Source of the DNA: Corbicula japonica | Taxonomy: Eukaryota > Mollusca > Bivalvia > Venerida > Cyrenidae | NCBI GenBank assembly: GCA_038501625.1 | Contig: JAZAYU010000010.1 | Coordinates: forward strand, 9,569,380 to 9,633,379 | DNA length: 64,000 nt | Direction: 5' to 3' | Part shown: piece by piece, positions 12,401 to 27,400 of the stretch | Position numbering within the stretch: position 1 is the first letter of the stretch | Layout of the letters: the number at the start of each line of letters is the position of its first letter | Notes under the pieces: generated by a model | The model's input: only the letters and a program-made list of their open reading frames with translations | Databases searched by the model: none | What the model was told of the DNA's origin: nothing | Position numbers and translations under genes: made by a program

Positions 12401-15400
12401 ATATTTCAGACATGTGTAAGACACCAGTTTCTAAAACATACTCAACAAAATAACGTAATGTTTTTAAACATATACTTCTTGAACAATTTCCCATAAACCT
12501 TTGATTTCTCTTGGGTTGTAAAAGATGTTTATATCAACAATTGTTGGCTGTTAAATGTAATGCATCAAGAAAATCCAGTTTCAATAATAGTTTCAATATG
12601 GGCTTTATTTAACACAAGCCTTAGCTTGCACTACTTTTAAAGTTGGGGGAGTGTGGTTTCCTATTTCCATAAAATTTCATGTTATTTAATAATTATAAAT
12701 TTTCTTATTACTTCAGATATCAATTATAGGGAATATAAATGTTACAGGTCAATCAGGAATTATAAAAAATTCGAAATATGAAACAATTTCTCTCACCGAG
12801 TGTAGCCTTATTGCCGGGAGTCCAAACTTCCAAATTATCCATCATAGTATTAAACTACAGTCACAGGAAGGCTGTCTATATCAAGGTTAACAATGTCTTA
12901 GAATTTAGTTCAATAAACTTAACTAGAACAATAGTTATAAACAATGCAAACATGAATGTCAAATTTTCCTTTTGTAGTCACTGGGATAAACATGTTGTGC
13001 TATTGTTCTAGTAAAGTTTATTGAACTAAACTCTAAGACATTGTTAACATTGATATAGACATAGATATATCTGAAGTAATAAGAAGATTTATAATTAATA
13101 AATAACATGAAATTTTATGGAAATAGGAAACCACACTCCCCCCCCCCCAACTTTAAAAGTATATTGTGACAAATGATACCACCTTAAATTAGATCCACTA
13201 AAATTTTTTAGACAGTGCACATTTTGACATGTGACACATTCAGTGCTATATTTTTGTCATCAACAGCAATTTCAACAAGAGCTGTCATAGGAGAAAGTGC
13301 ATTCAACTATTCAATTCATTTAAAAGAAATTAATAAAAGAACAACAACTAAGGCAAAACATTTGTGTGCTAAGAGGAATAATATTTGTGAATGGTAATGG
13401 AGGAAACTGATTTCAAATAACAGAAATAATTTCTTAATGTACAACAAATATTAAAACTGAAAGGGAACTATAAAATATTTTGGAAGAGTTTGAAAACTTG
13501 TTAGTAATTGATTGGGGCCATTTATATTTAATTCAATATCAATCACTTTAATTAAAGGCAGTCACTACAGTTTCATCAAAATTTTCCCAATAATAGATTT
13601 CATTCAAACTTTGGCTATGCCAAGAACATGATGTTATGCAATGAAAAACCAAATAAAAATGGGACCTTATAGGGGTTGCTCGTTTTTTTATTAGATACCG
13701 GAGATGTCACATTTTGAACAATTTTTACGATTTTCATAGACTTCTTTGTCAGCATAAAATCATAGAATGTATCACAAGAATATCATAATTTTTTTTTTTT
13801 CAGTTAAAAACATTCTAATCTACAAATAAATTGCTAATTATTGCGATACAAATAGTGAAACACATATAAAAATTGAGTATTACCTATTTTACTACTAAGA
13901 ATTTATCGTCAAATCTTTTCATTCTAAGTGATGTTTTTAAGATTACTAAAATTTAACATAATAGAATTTCACCATATACTACCAGTATATTCACCAATGT
14001 ATAGCAAACATAAAATAAAAAAGAAAAATATAGGTTACCTTGTTAATTTGTTCGAAATTGCAATTTAAAAAAAAAGGGGAGGGGGGGGGGTAATTATATA
14101 TAAACAAAAAGACTTAAGGGTAAATATAGTGTAAATCTTTAATTATTACTGTGGTATCATTTAATTTAGCGATGGCTTAATTTTCGCGTATTTCGCGCTA
14201 GGACTAGTGCGCAAAATTTAACTATAATCCACATACGTATCCGAAACGAGCTATGTCCGAATAAGTCATGTCTTGGACCGTGAACTGTGTTTTATACATT
14301 GATAAAACCCAGATTGGACCGTGAACTGTGTTTTATGCATTGCATTTAGACGGTGGTACAGTAGTTTAATACTCATTGAAAAAAACTGTAGCGACTGCCT
14401 TTAAATTACAGAATAAAACCTTTAACAAATTCTATTTGAAAAAGTGGTGTTACTTTAAAAATAGTGTAGGTCTTGGTGAAAGTGAATGTAGATTATAATG
14501 GTAAAAATTTCAAGCTTGAAGCTGGTATCTGCATTAGTTCCAAAGTTATGGATTAAGTGCATAAAAATTTAACACAAAATTTTAGTGAAAAACTTTAAAA
14601 TAATTGTAGGACAGTTATAGGTCTTGGTGGTTATGGGGATGATTATGATAGTAATGATAATATTCGAATTTTCAAGTTGACATCTCATGTAATTTCCAAG
14701 TTTTTGACCCCATGCATATTTTGGTTTATGCGAAATCTAAGTGCAAAAAATCTGAAAGATACAAATGTATGAATCTTGTGAATAATGATGTAGAAACTAA
14801 TGGTGAATGTATTTTCAGAGTTTCAAAGAAATATCTAAAGAAGTTTCAAATTTATGGGCCAATTGCTTATTTTAGTGAACACAAAATCTAAGTGAAAAGG
14901 GGGGGGCATAACTTTAAATATTTGTAGCAGCATAATAGGTCTTGTTGTTAATGACATAGATTTTGATGGTGATTTTATATTCTAAGTTTAAAGTTGATAT
15001 CTCAAGTAGATTTAAATGTATGGGTTAGTGCAATTTTTTGTTAACATACAATTTAAATGAAATGGGGCCATAACTTAAAATATACTGGTAGCAGAGTTAT
15101 GTGTCTTATTGGTAATGATGTAGATTTTGATGGTCAATATATATTCCAAGTTTTAATTAAAAGAAAAATGGGCATAACTTTTTAAAAAAAAATTGTAGCA
15201 GAATTAAGGGTCTTGTTGGAAATGATGAACATTGGTGGTAAATATGTATTCAAGGTGATAACTCAAGTAGTTTTAAGGGCAGTAAAGAAAAATAGCGAGA
15301 TCTAACCCTAACTGGCAGCAATTCATTTTATGTGAATCAACATTGTGTTAAATAAATAAGAACAGTGATTTCACAAATTTTTGAGAATGTTTATAAATTT

Positions 15401-18400
15401 TAGATTGCATGAAGAAAAACAACCAATAATTCAAACATCTATGAATATTGTCTAACATTTAAGAAAAACAGTAAAAAATAAAAGTTGTCATTAATCAGTC
15501 AATATATTTGATCCATCAAGTTGGATTTAATCTCTTGGCAGTCACTGTTACTTGCACTTTTTTAATACCTATAACTAGGTGAATCTGGCCTTCTGAATTA
15601 AATTACATTAGTATTAACCCTATTCTGGATGGCTTTGATTACAGTCAAATTGCAAAACATTGGCAGCTAATTTTTTTGATATGTACACTTCAGTATATTT
15701 TCATTACATTAAAATTTTGTTTATTTGAAATCCAAGGAATACACACAAATTTGATTGCCTTTTTTGGTGAAAAGTTTGTTTTCAGCGCTGGAGTAGGTAA
15801 TAGCATCACCATGAACATCTTTTATTATAACCTGAACCTTGTTGAGGTCTGCAGTTAACTGCTGAATGGTTTTTGTATCACAGCTACATACATATATATA
15901 GCCATACTTGTCCACTGTAATACCCACAGGGTACTTCAGGTCCTTGTCCTTATAGACGGCCTTGACCTTCCCATCCAAGGTCATACTGGTAACAGTGTGC
16001 TTCTTGCTGTTGGTTACATACAATGTTTGTCCATCAGGACTTACAGCTATTCTTTCTATGCCACCTGTGTCATCTTTGTAGATGGTTCTGATGATCTTCC
16101 CTGTCATGCTGAGCTGATGAATATATCTTGTAGAAAAAACTCCATAAATGTTACCTGCACAATGAACAATGTCACTATACCAATAATCAACATGATACCA
16201 CTGGTTGGTCCTCAGTATTGTTTTAGTTCTCTGTATGATCCCAGATTGTGACACAGTGAAGAACTGCATTTCATTTGTATCTAATGATAAATATACTGAT
16301 ACAGCAACCTGATCATCACTGACTGATGTCACTGACTGAATTTTAACTGCACCAATAGCTATCTCTGAGGTGACACGTTTACTGTTCGTGTCAATTACCT
16401 TTATACTTCTGTTAGTACTGTCTAATGCAACACAGTAGTGTCCATGCATAATAGTGAGACTAGCTATGCCTGGCACTTTTTTATCTGAACTCATCTTTAT
16501 GTCAATCTTTGACTCGAATCTGGCTGTTTCTATTCTGCAGATCTCTGTAGTGTTTCTCATCATAGCCTGGATCTGTTCTGAAGGAAGCAGTGTATAATGC
16601 TGTATTCTTAGTTCCTCTTGAATTTTGTTAAATTGATCAGAAAAAGTCTTCATTTTCTCCTGGCCATGTTTCATTGCAATGAAGAGTTCACATCTTTGTC
16701 CTTTGTTTTTGCCTCCATGTCATTCTTTATATGATCTAGATCTGTCTTCATGTGATTCAGCCTGTCAGAAGCATCTTGTAGTGTGTCTCTGTTTCTTTTC
16801 TCTATAGCTGTAATTTGTTCATCCATCTTTTTCTCCAGTTGATCAAAAAATCTGTTAACTTCGGCTCTCTGACGTTTTAATTCTTGTTTAGCAAGTGTTC
16901 TCAGTTCGTTGTTGGAAATAACATTGGCATCTAATTGTACGTTATATTTAGCTAGTACATTCGCTTTATACGTAAGGTCTTCATTAAACTTCTGAAACTC
17001 TTCAGCATGTGCTAGGCCTTTGACAATGTCAGGGATGTATTCCAATTTCTTACACTGATGATGATCAGTTGCTACACAGATAGTACATATAAGTTTATCA
17101 CATGTCACACAACAGAGCTTTATCACTTCATTCGGGTGGATTTGGCATTTCTCATCACAGACATCCTCAACATTTCTTCTAGAATCAGTACAGAGTGGCA
17201 TTGATTTTCTGTCAAGGAGCACATGGTTTGCTAAAAGTTTATTAAAGAATTGTTGATGATGTTTGTAACACGATCCACAAAGATATTCACAACAGTTCAC
17301 ACAGTAACCCACTGCTATTGCTACATGTGCAGCTTGTTGACAAGATTAACAGTAAATGTCTCTGACTTCATCGGATGCTCCAAGCACAGAACGACTGTAT
17401 TGCTTGGACTGAGCCATTCTCAATGTTTATCACTATGTTTATTAACTTCTTCAAAATAAACAAATTTAAATTTAATTTTTGTAACTTTTTCGATTAAGTC
17501 AGGAAATGGATTCCAACTCACACAAAAATGTCCATTAAATTAATTCAAGCTCAAAGTTCAAGTTCTAGATAAATATTTCTTTATATAAACACCTTTCTGA
17601 CACAGGTAACATAAGCTGAATATTATAATTGCTAGCTTGTACAGCAAGTTTGGTATGTTATCAGATAGTTTAACCTAGTCTCAAACTGTTTTTGAAGTAT
17701 TTATGAAATATTTTGCTATTTTCAAAAGATAATTGTTATCTTTATACATTGATATATGAACTTAAATTGCGTACAAATAAATACTGAATTATTTACATGC
17801 ATGTGACATGGGATCCAAAAAAATCGTGATATTCCAATCCTTATATGTTTACTGATATCAAAGATCGAAATCACAATATCATCTCATAGAGGATATTTGT
17901 TTTTACCAGTGCAAGATAGAAATATATTTCAACGAGTGAGCTTCGGAATTTGTATTTTCACGAGTGGCAAAGCCAATAGTGAAAATAAATAATTTGCGTG
18001 AATTGGACAGAAATTTCAAGAAATGGCGCCAAAAACGTTTAAGTATGACAATACGTCATGACGTCATATACCCGAACTTGAACCAGTTGTCTAAACGTTC
18101 TCATTCGGAATATTATGTGCATTTGAAAACAGTGAAATACCACTTATTTCACCGAGAAAATTCTATAATTCACTGGAAAGCATAAAATAATTAGTAATAT
18201 TGTCTCTCAGTAAGAAGAGTTCAATGGTAATATTTAACTCTTTACTTCATATATAGGAATTTTTACGCAAATGCGATCTCTGCAGACACAGATCAGCTAG
18301 CATGTCCATGATATCTGTTCAGGATCTACACTGTTCTCACCTTGGTCAGAAATAACCCAATGTATCCAAAGCAAACTGCAGATCCTGATCAGATGGCACC

Positions 18401-21400
18401 GATGCGCCAGCAGATCTGGATCTACTCTGTCCGAAATTGCAATAAAAGGTGTATACATGCAGAAAAAGGTTTAATGCACTGAATACACAGTTTTGTATCT
18501 CAGACCATATCTCACATCTAAAGGATTTGTCAAAATGTGACAAAAATTATCCATCTCAAAGAGAGGATTATTAGTAACTATTAAGTGCCACTTAACTGAT
18601 AATGGTGTTGTTTATTGAATACAGTGAAACCTCGCTCTAAAGACCACCACTGGTACTGGACTCAAGTGGTCTTTATAGTAGGGTGCTCTAAATATAGGGG
18701 TAGAAAATAGTGCAGAACCGCCAAATGGGCCATCGGAATAGTGGTCTTATTAGCGAGGTGGTCTTAATGAGGGGTTTTACTGTATTTGATTGACAGTTTA
18801 CATAATTGTTCTTAAAATAAACAAATAACATTTATTTTGCATTTATCAAAATAGATTGCTTCTAGCCTACAAGAACTATAAATATTGTCAAAGGAATGGA
18901 AAATGGTGATGTTCGCAAAAATGAACTTGTTTTTAAAATACACTCATTTATGACAGATTTAAATGTCACAAATATCCATAACAACACAAATACCCATTAG
19001 CATGACTGACAAAGATTAAATGAAATTCACAAACTTTTTTGAGTTTGACAGGTGCAAGTGCCATAGTTGTTTTAAACTCAATTAAATGGCAATAAATATG
19101 TGCATCATTTTTGTACATACAGTCGAATCGCGATAACTCGAAGTCCCAAGGGACCGACGATTTACTTCGAGTTATCGCGAACTTCGAGTTATCGCGACTT
19201 TGACTTTTCCAAAATACCATGCGAGTATTAAGAAAGTAACGACGTGCAATTATTACGACACCATACGGTAAGTACGTAACAAATGTTTGTCGTAAAGTTT
19301 GCTCAATAAAACAAGATAATTATGTTGTAAATTATTTTATTACTCAGTTTTTTTCATGATTATATATAAAAAGATCGACGTAGAAACAACATTTTAACAA
19401 ATGTTAACAAATATCATTGTACCAACACGAGGCATACATGTATACAGTGCATCATCATTCAAATACACACAATAGCGTTACGACCTACATGCAGATATAT
19501 TCAGCATAAATTATAAAGAGTTTTCATCTCTAATGTTTTGTCTGGGAGCATCTTGTAAAAGATACCAGTTTCATCAGCATTGTATATATCTTCCGGTTTA
19601 TACTTTTGTAATAGAACTTTCAGTTTTGATTGCCACTCAGCCATCGCGGCGGAAGAATCATCTACAGATTTGGATTCGCCACAAACGGACTTAAAGACAA
19701 TCCCGTTTCGGTCCTTGAACCTAGAAAGCCATCCAGTTTTGGCTGCGAAATCCGTTATCCCTAGCTTAGCAGCAAAGAAATTTGCTTTTTCCAACAATAC
19801 TGCCCCATTCAGTATTGCTCCTTGGTCACGTGCAGTCCTAAACCATTTCAGAAGTGCCGCTTCCAGCTCTTCCCATTTCCCAGTTTTCATAGACTTCCGT
19901 TTGGGTCAGAAATCATTGAACCCCTCTTTAATGGTATCTTTTTCTTTTAGCCAGGTTGATAGTGTGCTTGGCTTAATATCGAATTCTTTAGCGATATCTG
20001 TCTTCGAGCGTATGCCCTTTTCTACTTCTATGATGACCTGGTACTTGAGCTCGATTGTCTCCCGTTTACACTTCCGCTTTTCGCCCTTTTTCCCGGTTGC
20101 CGACATTCCGATTCAGCTATCCTCCCAGATAACCTGGGCCCTTCACTGAATTACTCGGAATAGAAAGATTAGTTGTTTTCCGATCCAGGTATCCTCCCAG
20201 TTACCCGGGCCCTTCGCTGGATTGCTCGGAAAAATGTATTAATAATTTTATTATTTTTCGTTATGCCGTATTCGAACTGTCGTCTGCTGATTGATACAAG
20301 CTGTGGAATACGGAATTCAGAAAATTAAAGGACGTTTTATAGAAAGAAAAATTAACAACTCCAAATGTTTGTATGACACTAATTTGAGACAAATCACTCT
20401 TATTGTTTGCTTCACACTCATATCATTAAAATGACGTGCCACTAACAACTCTTGTTGACAAGTTGGCAATTAACAAAAGACTTCGAACAACCTCGCGGGA
20501 GGTGTGAAAAACCGTGTCAGTAAATGTACTTCGAGTTATCGCGATTAATTTGCTCTTATTTCCTATTCAAGGGACTTTTTAATATGTTCGAGTTATCGCG
20601 AATTTCGAGTTATCGCGTTTCGAGTTATCGCAACTTTTTTTAGTTGAATATATAAGGAAAATTGACGGGATCGGCGGCCGACTTCGAGTTAAACCGTCAT
20701 TTCGAGTTATCGCGTTTCGAGTTATCGCGATTCGACTGTATTAGAATTATGATTTTGTGGATCTTTTTTTCTGTATTCATGCAGTTCAATCAGTGATGAT
20801 GACAACTGGAAATAATCCATGTTGTTTAACCCTAGGTGGTAATTACACTATGCTTATTGAGCGCCCATTTAACGCAAGTGTGCATACACCTTTCCAATAA
20901 ACAGTTTCGCAGTCCTGTACTAGTTACTTCCCATGACCAGAAATCAATCCAAAACGAGGCTCTGCGTGAAAGCTGAACGATCGGACTGTGGCTTAAGCAC
21001 ATAATAGCTAACAGTATCAAATTTATTGCATGTTTGCGTTCGTCGCCGGCGGTGAAAAAATAAGTTGCTGGTCTTTTATTCTAGCCAGACTTTTTATTTT
21101 CACTACTAGTATTTGTTAGATATTTAGATTTTTAACTGTTATAAGAACACGTATCATTCTTGTTGATAGTAGGCAGTATGAAACGCAATTCGGACAAACA
21201 TAAGCATTAATTTTATGAATTTTTGTACAACATTTTCATCTTAATGTCTTTTCTGCTGAAAATTATATTTTACTGGTGTGAAAGTTGCAAATTGCTTAGA
21301 CTGGAAATGCACTATAATCCGGAAATTGTGATATGTCAACATCTGGTTACATTATCTGTATACATATAAAATTACAATCTAAATTTGTTGATACTTACAC

Positions 21401-24400
21401 ATTTGAACAACAGAATTGACCTAATAATTTATGGCGTTTATGTTCAACGAATAAATAATTTGATTTTTTTTTTAATGTTACGTATACTTCACAACCAAAA
21501 ATGATTGATTCGGTCTTAAAATAAAAAAAGAATCTGTAATCTGAGTGTTTGTTGTATCGCATGATAGGAAATAAAAAGTTAACCGGAACTGGTTGACAAA
21601 CTGTTGTTGTTTCAAAGTTATGGGCCAAGTGTATGGGACTGAAACATAAAATCTTAGTTAACAAAGAGGATAATTTAAAAAAAATCAGTAGATTTATAGG
21701 TCTTGCTGGTTATGAGGTAGACTATATAATGGTGGATATATATTCAAGTTTCAAATATCACATAGTTTCAAAGTTATTGACAAAATCTAAGTGAAAAAGG
21801 GGCATAACTTGAAAAAAACTTATGTAAGAGTTATTTGACTTGTTGGTAATAATATAATTTTAAAGGTTAATATAAATTCCAAAGTTCAAGTTACTATTTC
21901 ATGTGGTTTCAAAATAATGGATCAGGTGCATATTTTGGTTAACTCAAAATCAATGTGAAACAGGGACATAACTTTTGAAATACCTCAATCTTTATGCAAG
22001 AAATAACATTTTGAAACTTAAAAAAAAACTAATTACATGTATATATATACATATATATACATGTATCACTTTTCATAAGACAACAATTTAAAACATCTCA
22101 AACAAAATAATATATACTGAGCAAAAATGAAAACTTGACAAAACAACATGGGAAATTCCTATTACATTACTGATGCCAGTGAATGCAAATGTCTTGAGGA
22201 ATGTGATCGCTTATTTGTTTATCTTGGAAGTAATTGGCTCAGTATCTATCGGTTTAAAAGAAGAAAAACTGAAAACAGATATTTGGTTGTGGGAAATTAA
22301 GAGTTGTATATCGTTCTTTCTTAAATTCAAAGGGAGATAATTTACCAAAACAGTTATTTAAGTAACTGTATCTTATTTATTTGCATCAGTAGACTTTAAG
22401 AATTGTGTCTTTTCTGGTACATGCCATAAACTTCTAAATTTGACTGTCAAAATATCTGTTTGAGACTTTAATGTAAACAAATATCAATCTCATCATTAAT
22501 TAGGAAAAAAGAGATAATCTTAACCTCTGTGTAAAAATAACAATATCTTCCCACTTTCTCAAATGCCCAGATATGTGCAAATACATGTAAAACAAAATAA
22601 ATTAAGAATAAAATAAAGCATCACTGATCAAATTTCTTGCTTTAGAAAATGGTAAGTTTTCATTTTTGCTTGGTATATATGCTTATACTTTCAAAACAAA
22701 CATTTCTTTAATATTTCAATACTATTTGAAACCCTTTTATTTCACTTGGGTCAGAGTAGATGTACATATTAATAATCATCCAGTAATAGTTGACCTTAAA
22801 CATAATGCATCCAGAAAATCAAATTTTTTAAAATAGAGGATTCAGTTTTACAAGAACAATCGGATTTTTTATTTACCCATATATTCACACTTATCTTTCA
22901 CTTTGCTGGAAGGAAGTTCTTTTTAAAAACGGTTTACAATTTGCAATCTAAACTTTGGTATTGCTACACATAAAAACCTACAAAATTTATTGGACTGTGC
23001 ACAAATATTCTGACATGTAATCCACACACATTCTGTCGAGAGTTGTGTTGTAAAAGAGTGCTATAATTCTATTTGTCATCAACAGCTGTTTCAAAACTGT
23101 GGTGTCAAGAATTGATATTCCCCTATTTAAGAGACTGTATAATTTTAAAAATAAGCCTTAAATTTGTAAGGTAATGCATTCATTTGTGTATGAAACAACT
23201 GTTTAAAGTATGGTAAGCATGAATCAACAACACAAGCTGATAAATGCAATAAAATACTGATTCAATCCTTCATTAAAATTGATGCATAATTATATTTTCC
23301 AAGATTTTACCTGGACCTTTGAATCACATTTACTCTCATATGGGCCACGCCACGGGAAAAGGTGCATTCAAACATATTTTGTGACATTTTAGTTGTTACT
23401 ATATTTAGAATAAAATTACAACTATCTATTATTTTCTCCTAAACTAAAACGAGATTTTGTTACACATTTTGACAATAAAATAATATTTTTACCGCGAAAT
23501 GCATAATAATAAATGCCATCTGTTCAACTTTATAACGTCATTTCACGGATTGACGTCAAATGTCCGAAGGTACCATTTCCCGTGACGCGCCCCATATGTC
23601 ATTTGCAGTATGATCCAGACCTATCTGGCAGCAATTCATATTATGTGTGAATCAAAATTCTGTTTAATAAAATATGAAAAGTGATTTTACTGCCCATTTG
23701 ACAGATTCTTTAAATATTTTATGAATTTAAGAATACATGACAAAAACAACTAATAACTCAACCATCTTTAAGAAAAACAGTAAAAAAAGTTGTCATTTAT
23801 GAGTCAATATATTTGATCCATCAAGCTGGATTTAATCTCTTGGCAATAACACACTTTTTTCAATACCGTCATCGTTTGAATATAAGCCACACTTTTTTTT
23901 CCAGGATTTGGCGAAAAAAAGTTGGGGGTGAGGCTTATACAAAGGTTTAGGTTCCCAAGACATTTTTCCAGGCCTTTGAAACAGTGATTTTTTTACCGCG
24001 GCGAATGTGTCGAGTGCACCGGTATATGGAAGCTGAACGAGATATTTGTCACGTCTACACGGAAATATTATTTGATAGGTAAAAGAATGTACTAAATAAT
24101 AAACTATTCTTAAAATCTTTGACTCTTCTTTTAATTTGAGTACTGGTAATTACAATAAAAATAATCGTCAGTTTGCAACTTGTCATGATCTCCAATCCCG
24201 GGACGTTTCTCTGCAACGAGGTAATTATGAGCGAACAAAAAAATTATGATTGCCACAGGCAAAAAACTGCTTAGAAATGCTGTCACAAAATACTGCAAAT
24301 ACAATTACCGGTACTTAAATAATCAGCAACATTTATGAACGACAAAGTAAAATAATTATTATTTACAAAACGCTAACATATTCCATAATTTGAAATACCT

Positions 24401-27400
24401 CCTAATCTTTAATTTATCCCTTTTATCACATTTCAGTAATTATTGCGTCACACAAGCTGAAACTGACACGGGCATACTACCAGGTAGATCAAACATTTTA
24501 TATCAAAGCCGAAATAAACACTAATGGTTGTTTCGAACCGACAACGTCTTTTGAAGTTGCATTTGATGTTCGGCCGTATCGATTTTTTGCCTCCATACGA
24601 AAAACACAGCATGGTCAAGTTTTTTGTAAGGGATACATGCGGTTTTTATAAGTGAACAAGTTAACGGCTGTTTTTGAAATTATGCGGATTATAAATGTAT
24701 TAATTAAAGATAAATGGAAATAAAATGCGGATTTTGGAAGAACCGACATCACCATCAAGGTAATTATTTTAACTTATTTAAATCATGCAAACTGGCTTTT
24801 ACCAGTGTTTTACTATCATTTTATGGAAAAAGTGGGGTCCATGAGTCGATCGAGTTTTATTTAATTACGCGTTATATCGGATTGAGTACTTTAAGAAAAA
24901 CGTGTATCTGTAAAATCACAGTGACCGTAATGTGTGAAAAACTCTGAAAGCCAGATGACATGTTTATGATTCCCTTGGTAAAATCAGTGTCACCCTAAAT
25001 TGGCATCTTGGTCTCACCTGCCATAGAGGATATGTCACTTGTCTAGGTGAGAAAACTGAAAGTATGATGCCATGTTTGAGATTCTTTTGGAATGTTTGAC
25101 AAGATATTGAGATGACACGGTCGACTCGAATTTTATTAAAACTCGCACATTTTGGTCATATGTCATTCCCGCCAATTGTCATGTGTCAAACGCGTATGTA
25201 CTACACTGAAAAAGTATAGCTGGCTATTGTTGCCTACGCTGAGGCACATGGGAACAGGCGATTCAAAATGGCAACCAGTCTGAAAAAAAGGCCCCGGCTT
25301 ATTCATAATGTTAGGATTTTTTACCCATTTCCATTGGGTTTTGGGGGGTGCGGCTTATATTTAGACGCAGATGGTACTTACAACTAGGTGAATCTGGCCT
25401 TCAGGATTAAATACATAAGCAATAACCCTACATGGCTTTGATTACAAATATAATCACATTGCAAAACACTGACAACTTTTTTTGTTTTACACTCCAGTAT
25501 ATTTTTGTAACATTTGTTTATTTGAAATCCAAGGAATACACACAAATTTGATTGCCATTTTTGATGTAAAGTTTGTTCTCAGTGCTAGAGTAGGTAATGA
25601 CATCACTATAAACATCATCTATTAGAACCTGGACCTTGTTGAGGTCTGCAGTGAACTGCTGAATGTTGTCTGTACCACAGCTACATACATATACATAGCC
25701 ATTTTTGTCCACAGTAATTCCCTAAGGGCTCTCCAGGTCCTTGTCCTTGACTTCTCCATCCAAGGTCATACTGGTAACAGTGTGCTTCTTGCTGTCAGTT
25801 ACATACAGTGTTTGTCCATCAGGACTTGCAGCTATTCTTTCCAGGCCACCTTCGTCATTGTAGATTCGTCTTATAATCTTTCCTGTCATGCTGAGTTTAT
25901 CAATCCAATAATACCTAACTCCATAAATGTTATCTGTGCAATGAACCATGTCATGATACACACAATTAACATCATACCGCTGGTTGGTTCTCAGTATTGT
26001 TTTAGTTCTCTGTATGATTCCAGATTGTGACACAGTGAAGAGCTGCATTTGTTGTGTATCTGATGATAAATAGATTACTGATACAGCAACCTGATCCTCA
26101 CTTACTGATGTCAGTGACATAATGTTCCCAGCTTCTATAGCTATCTGTGAGGTCACACATTTACTGTTTGTGTCAATCACTTTAATACTTATGTTATACC
26201 TGTCAAATGCAACACAGAAATGTCCATGCACTACAGTGAGACTTCTTACATATGCCTCACATTTATCAGTACATGTCTTTATGTCAATCTCTGACTCGAG
26301 TTTGGCTGTTGCTATTCTGCTGATCTCTGTAGTGGTTCTCATCATATCCTGGATCTCTTCTGAGGGAACCACAGTATAATGTTGAATTCTGAGTTCCACT
26401 TTCATTCTGTCAAATTGATCAGAAAAGGTCTTCAATTTCTCCTGGTTCTGTTTCATTGCAACAAACCGTTCACACCTTTGTCCTGTGTTCTTTGCCTCCA
26501 TGTCATTCTTTATTTGATCAAATTCTGTTTTCATGTGATCCAACCTGTCAGAAGCAGCTTTCAGAGTGTCTTTGTTTTGTTTCTCTAGGGCTGTAATTCG
26601 TTCATCCATCTTTTTCTCCAGCTGATCAAAAAAGTGGTTGACTTGGGCTCTCTGACGTTTTAGTTCTTGTTTAGCAAGTGTTCTCATTTCTTTGTTGGAA
26701 GAAACATTTGTTTTTAACTTTTCCTCATGTTTCGATAGTGCTTTGGCTGTTGAACTGAGGTAATCATAAAACATTTGAAACTCTCTAAAATGTTCTAGGC
26801 CTTTGACAATGTCTGAGATGTGTTTCACTTTTTCACATTGACGATGATCAGTTGCAACACAGATAGTACACGCAAGTTTATCACAAGTCTCACAGAAAAG
26901 CTCTATCACTTTATTGGGATGGATTGGGCATTTCTCCTCACAGATATCCACAATTATTCTTTTACTGGAATTGGTATCAAGTGGCATTGTGTCTTTATAA
27001 GCAGCTCATGGTTTTCTAAAGCTCTCTGCTGTTGATGACTCTTGTAACACGGTCCACAAAGATATTCAGGACAGTCCACACAGTAACCCTCGGCTATCGC
27101 TACCTGTCCAGCCTTATGACAAGGTTCACAGTATGTGTCCCTAACTTCATCAGATGCTCCAATAACTGAACAACTGAATTTCCCTGACTTAGCCATTATT
27201 AATGCTTTTCAGTTGCTTCAAATTACTCAACTTTTTTTAATCTCACTTAAAAGTACCAACCAAAATAATTAAAGTTCAATTGTGAATATTGTTTCATTTA
27301 ATGAATAAATTTCCTACTTAATTATATACATGTAACTAATTATCTTATATTTCGTATCATCTTTACTTTGGTGTGCAAAATTGTTACGATATAACCAGAT

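Noticed and set aside
14069..14091. G-run as a regulatory G-quadruplex
   Set aside because: A single A/G homopolymer run within a non-coding TIR element; no regulatory context.
19580..20149. 189-aa plus-strand ORF
   Set aside because: Exactly antisense to the Tigger-like transposase remnant; no family resemblance.
24714..24947. 77-aa ORF inside the 1.5-kb TIR element
   Set aside because: No recognisable motif, and the related relic at 28230 does not preserve a frame.
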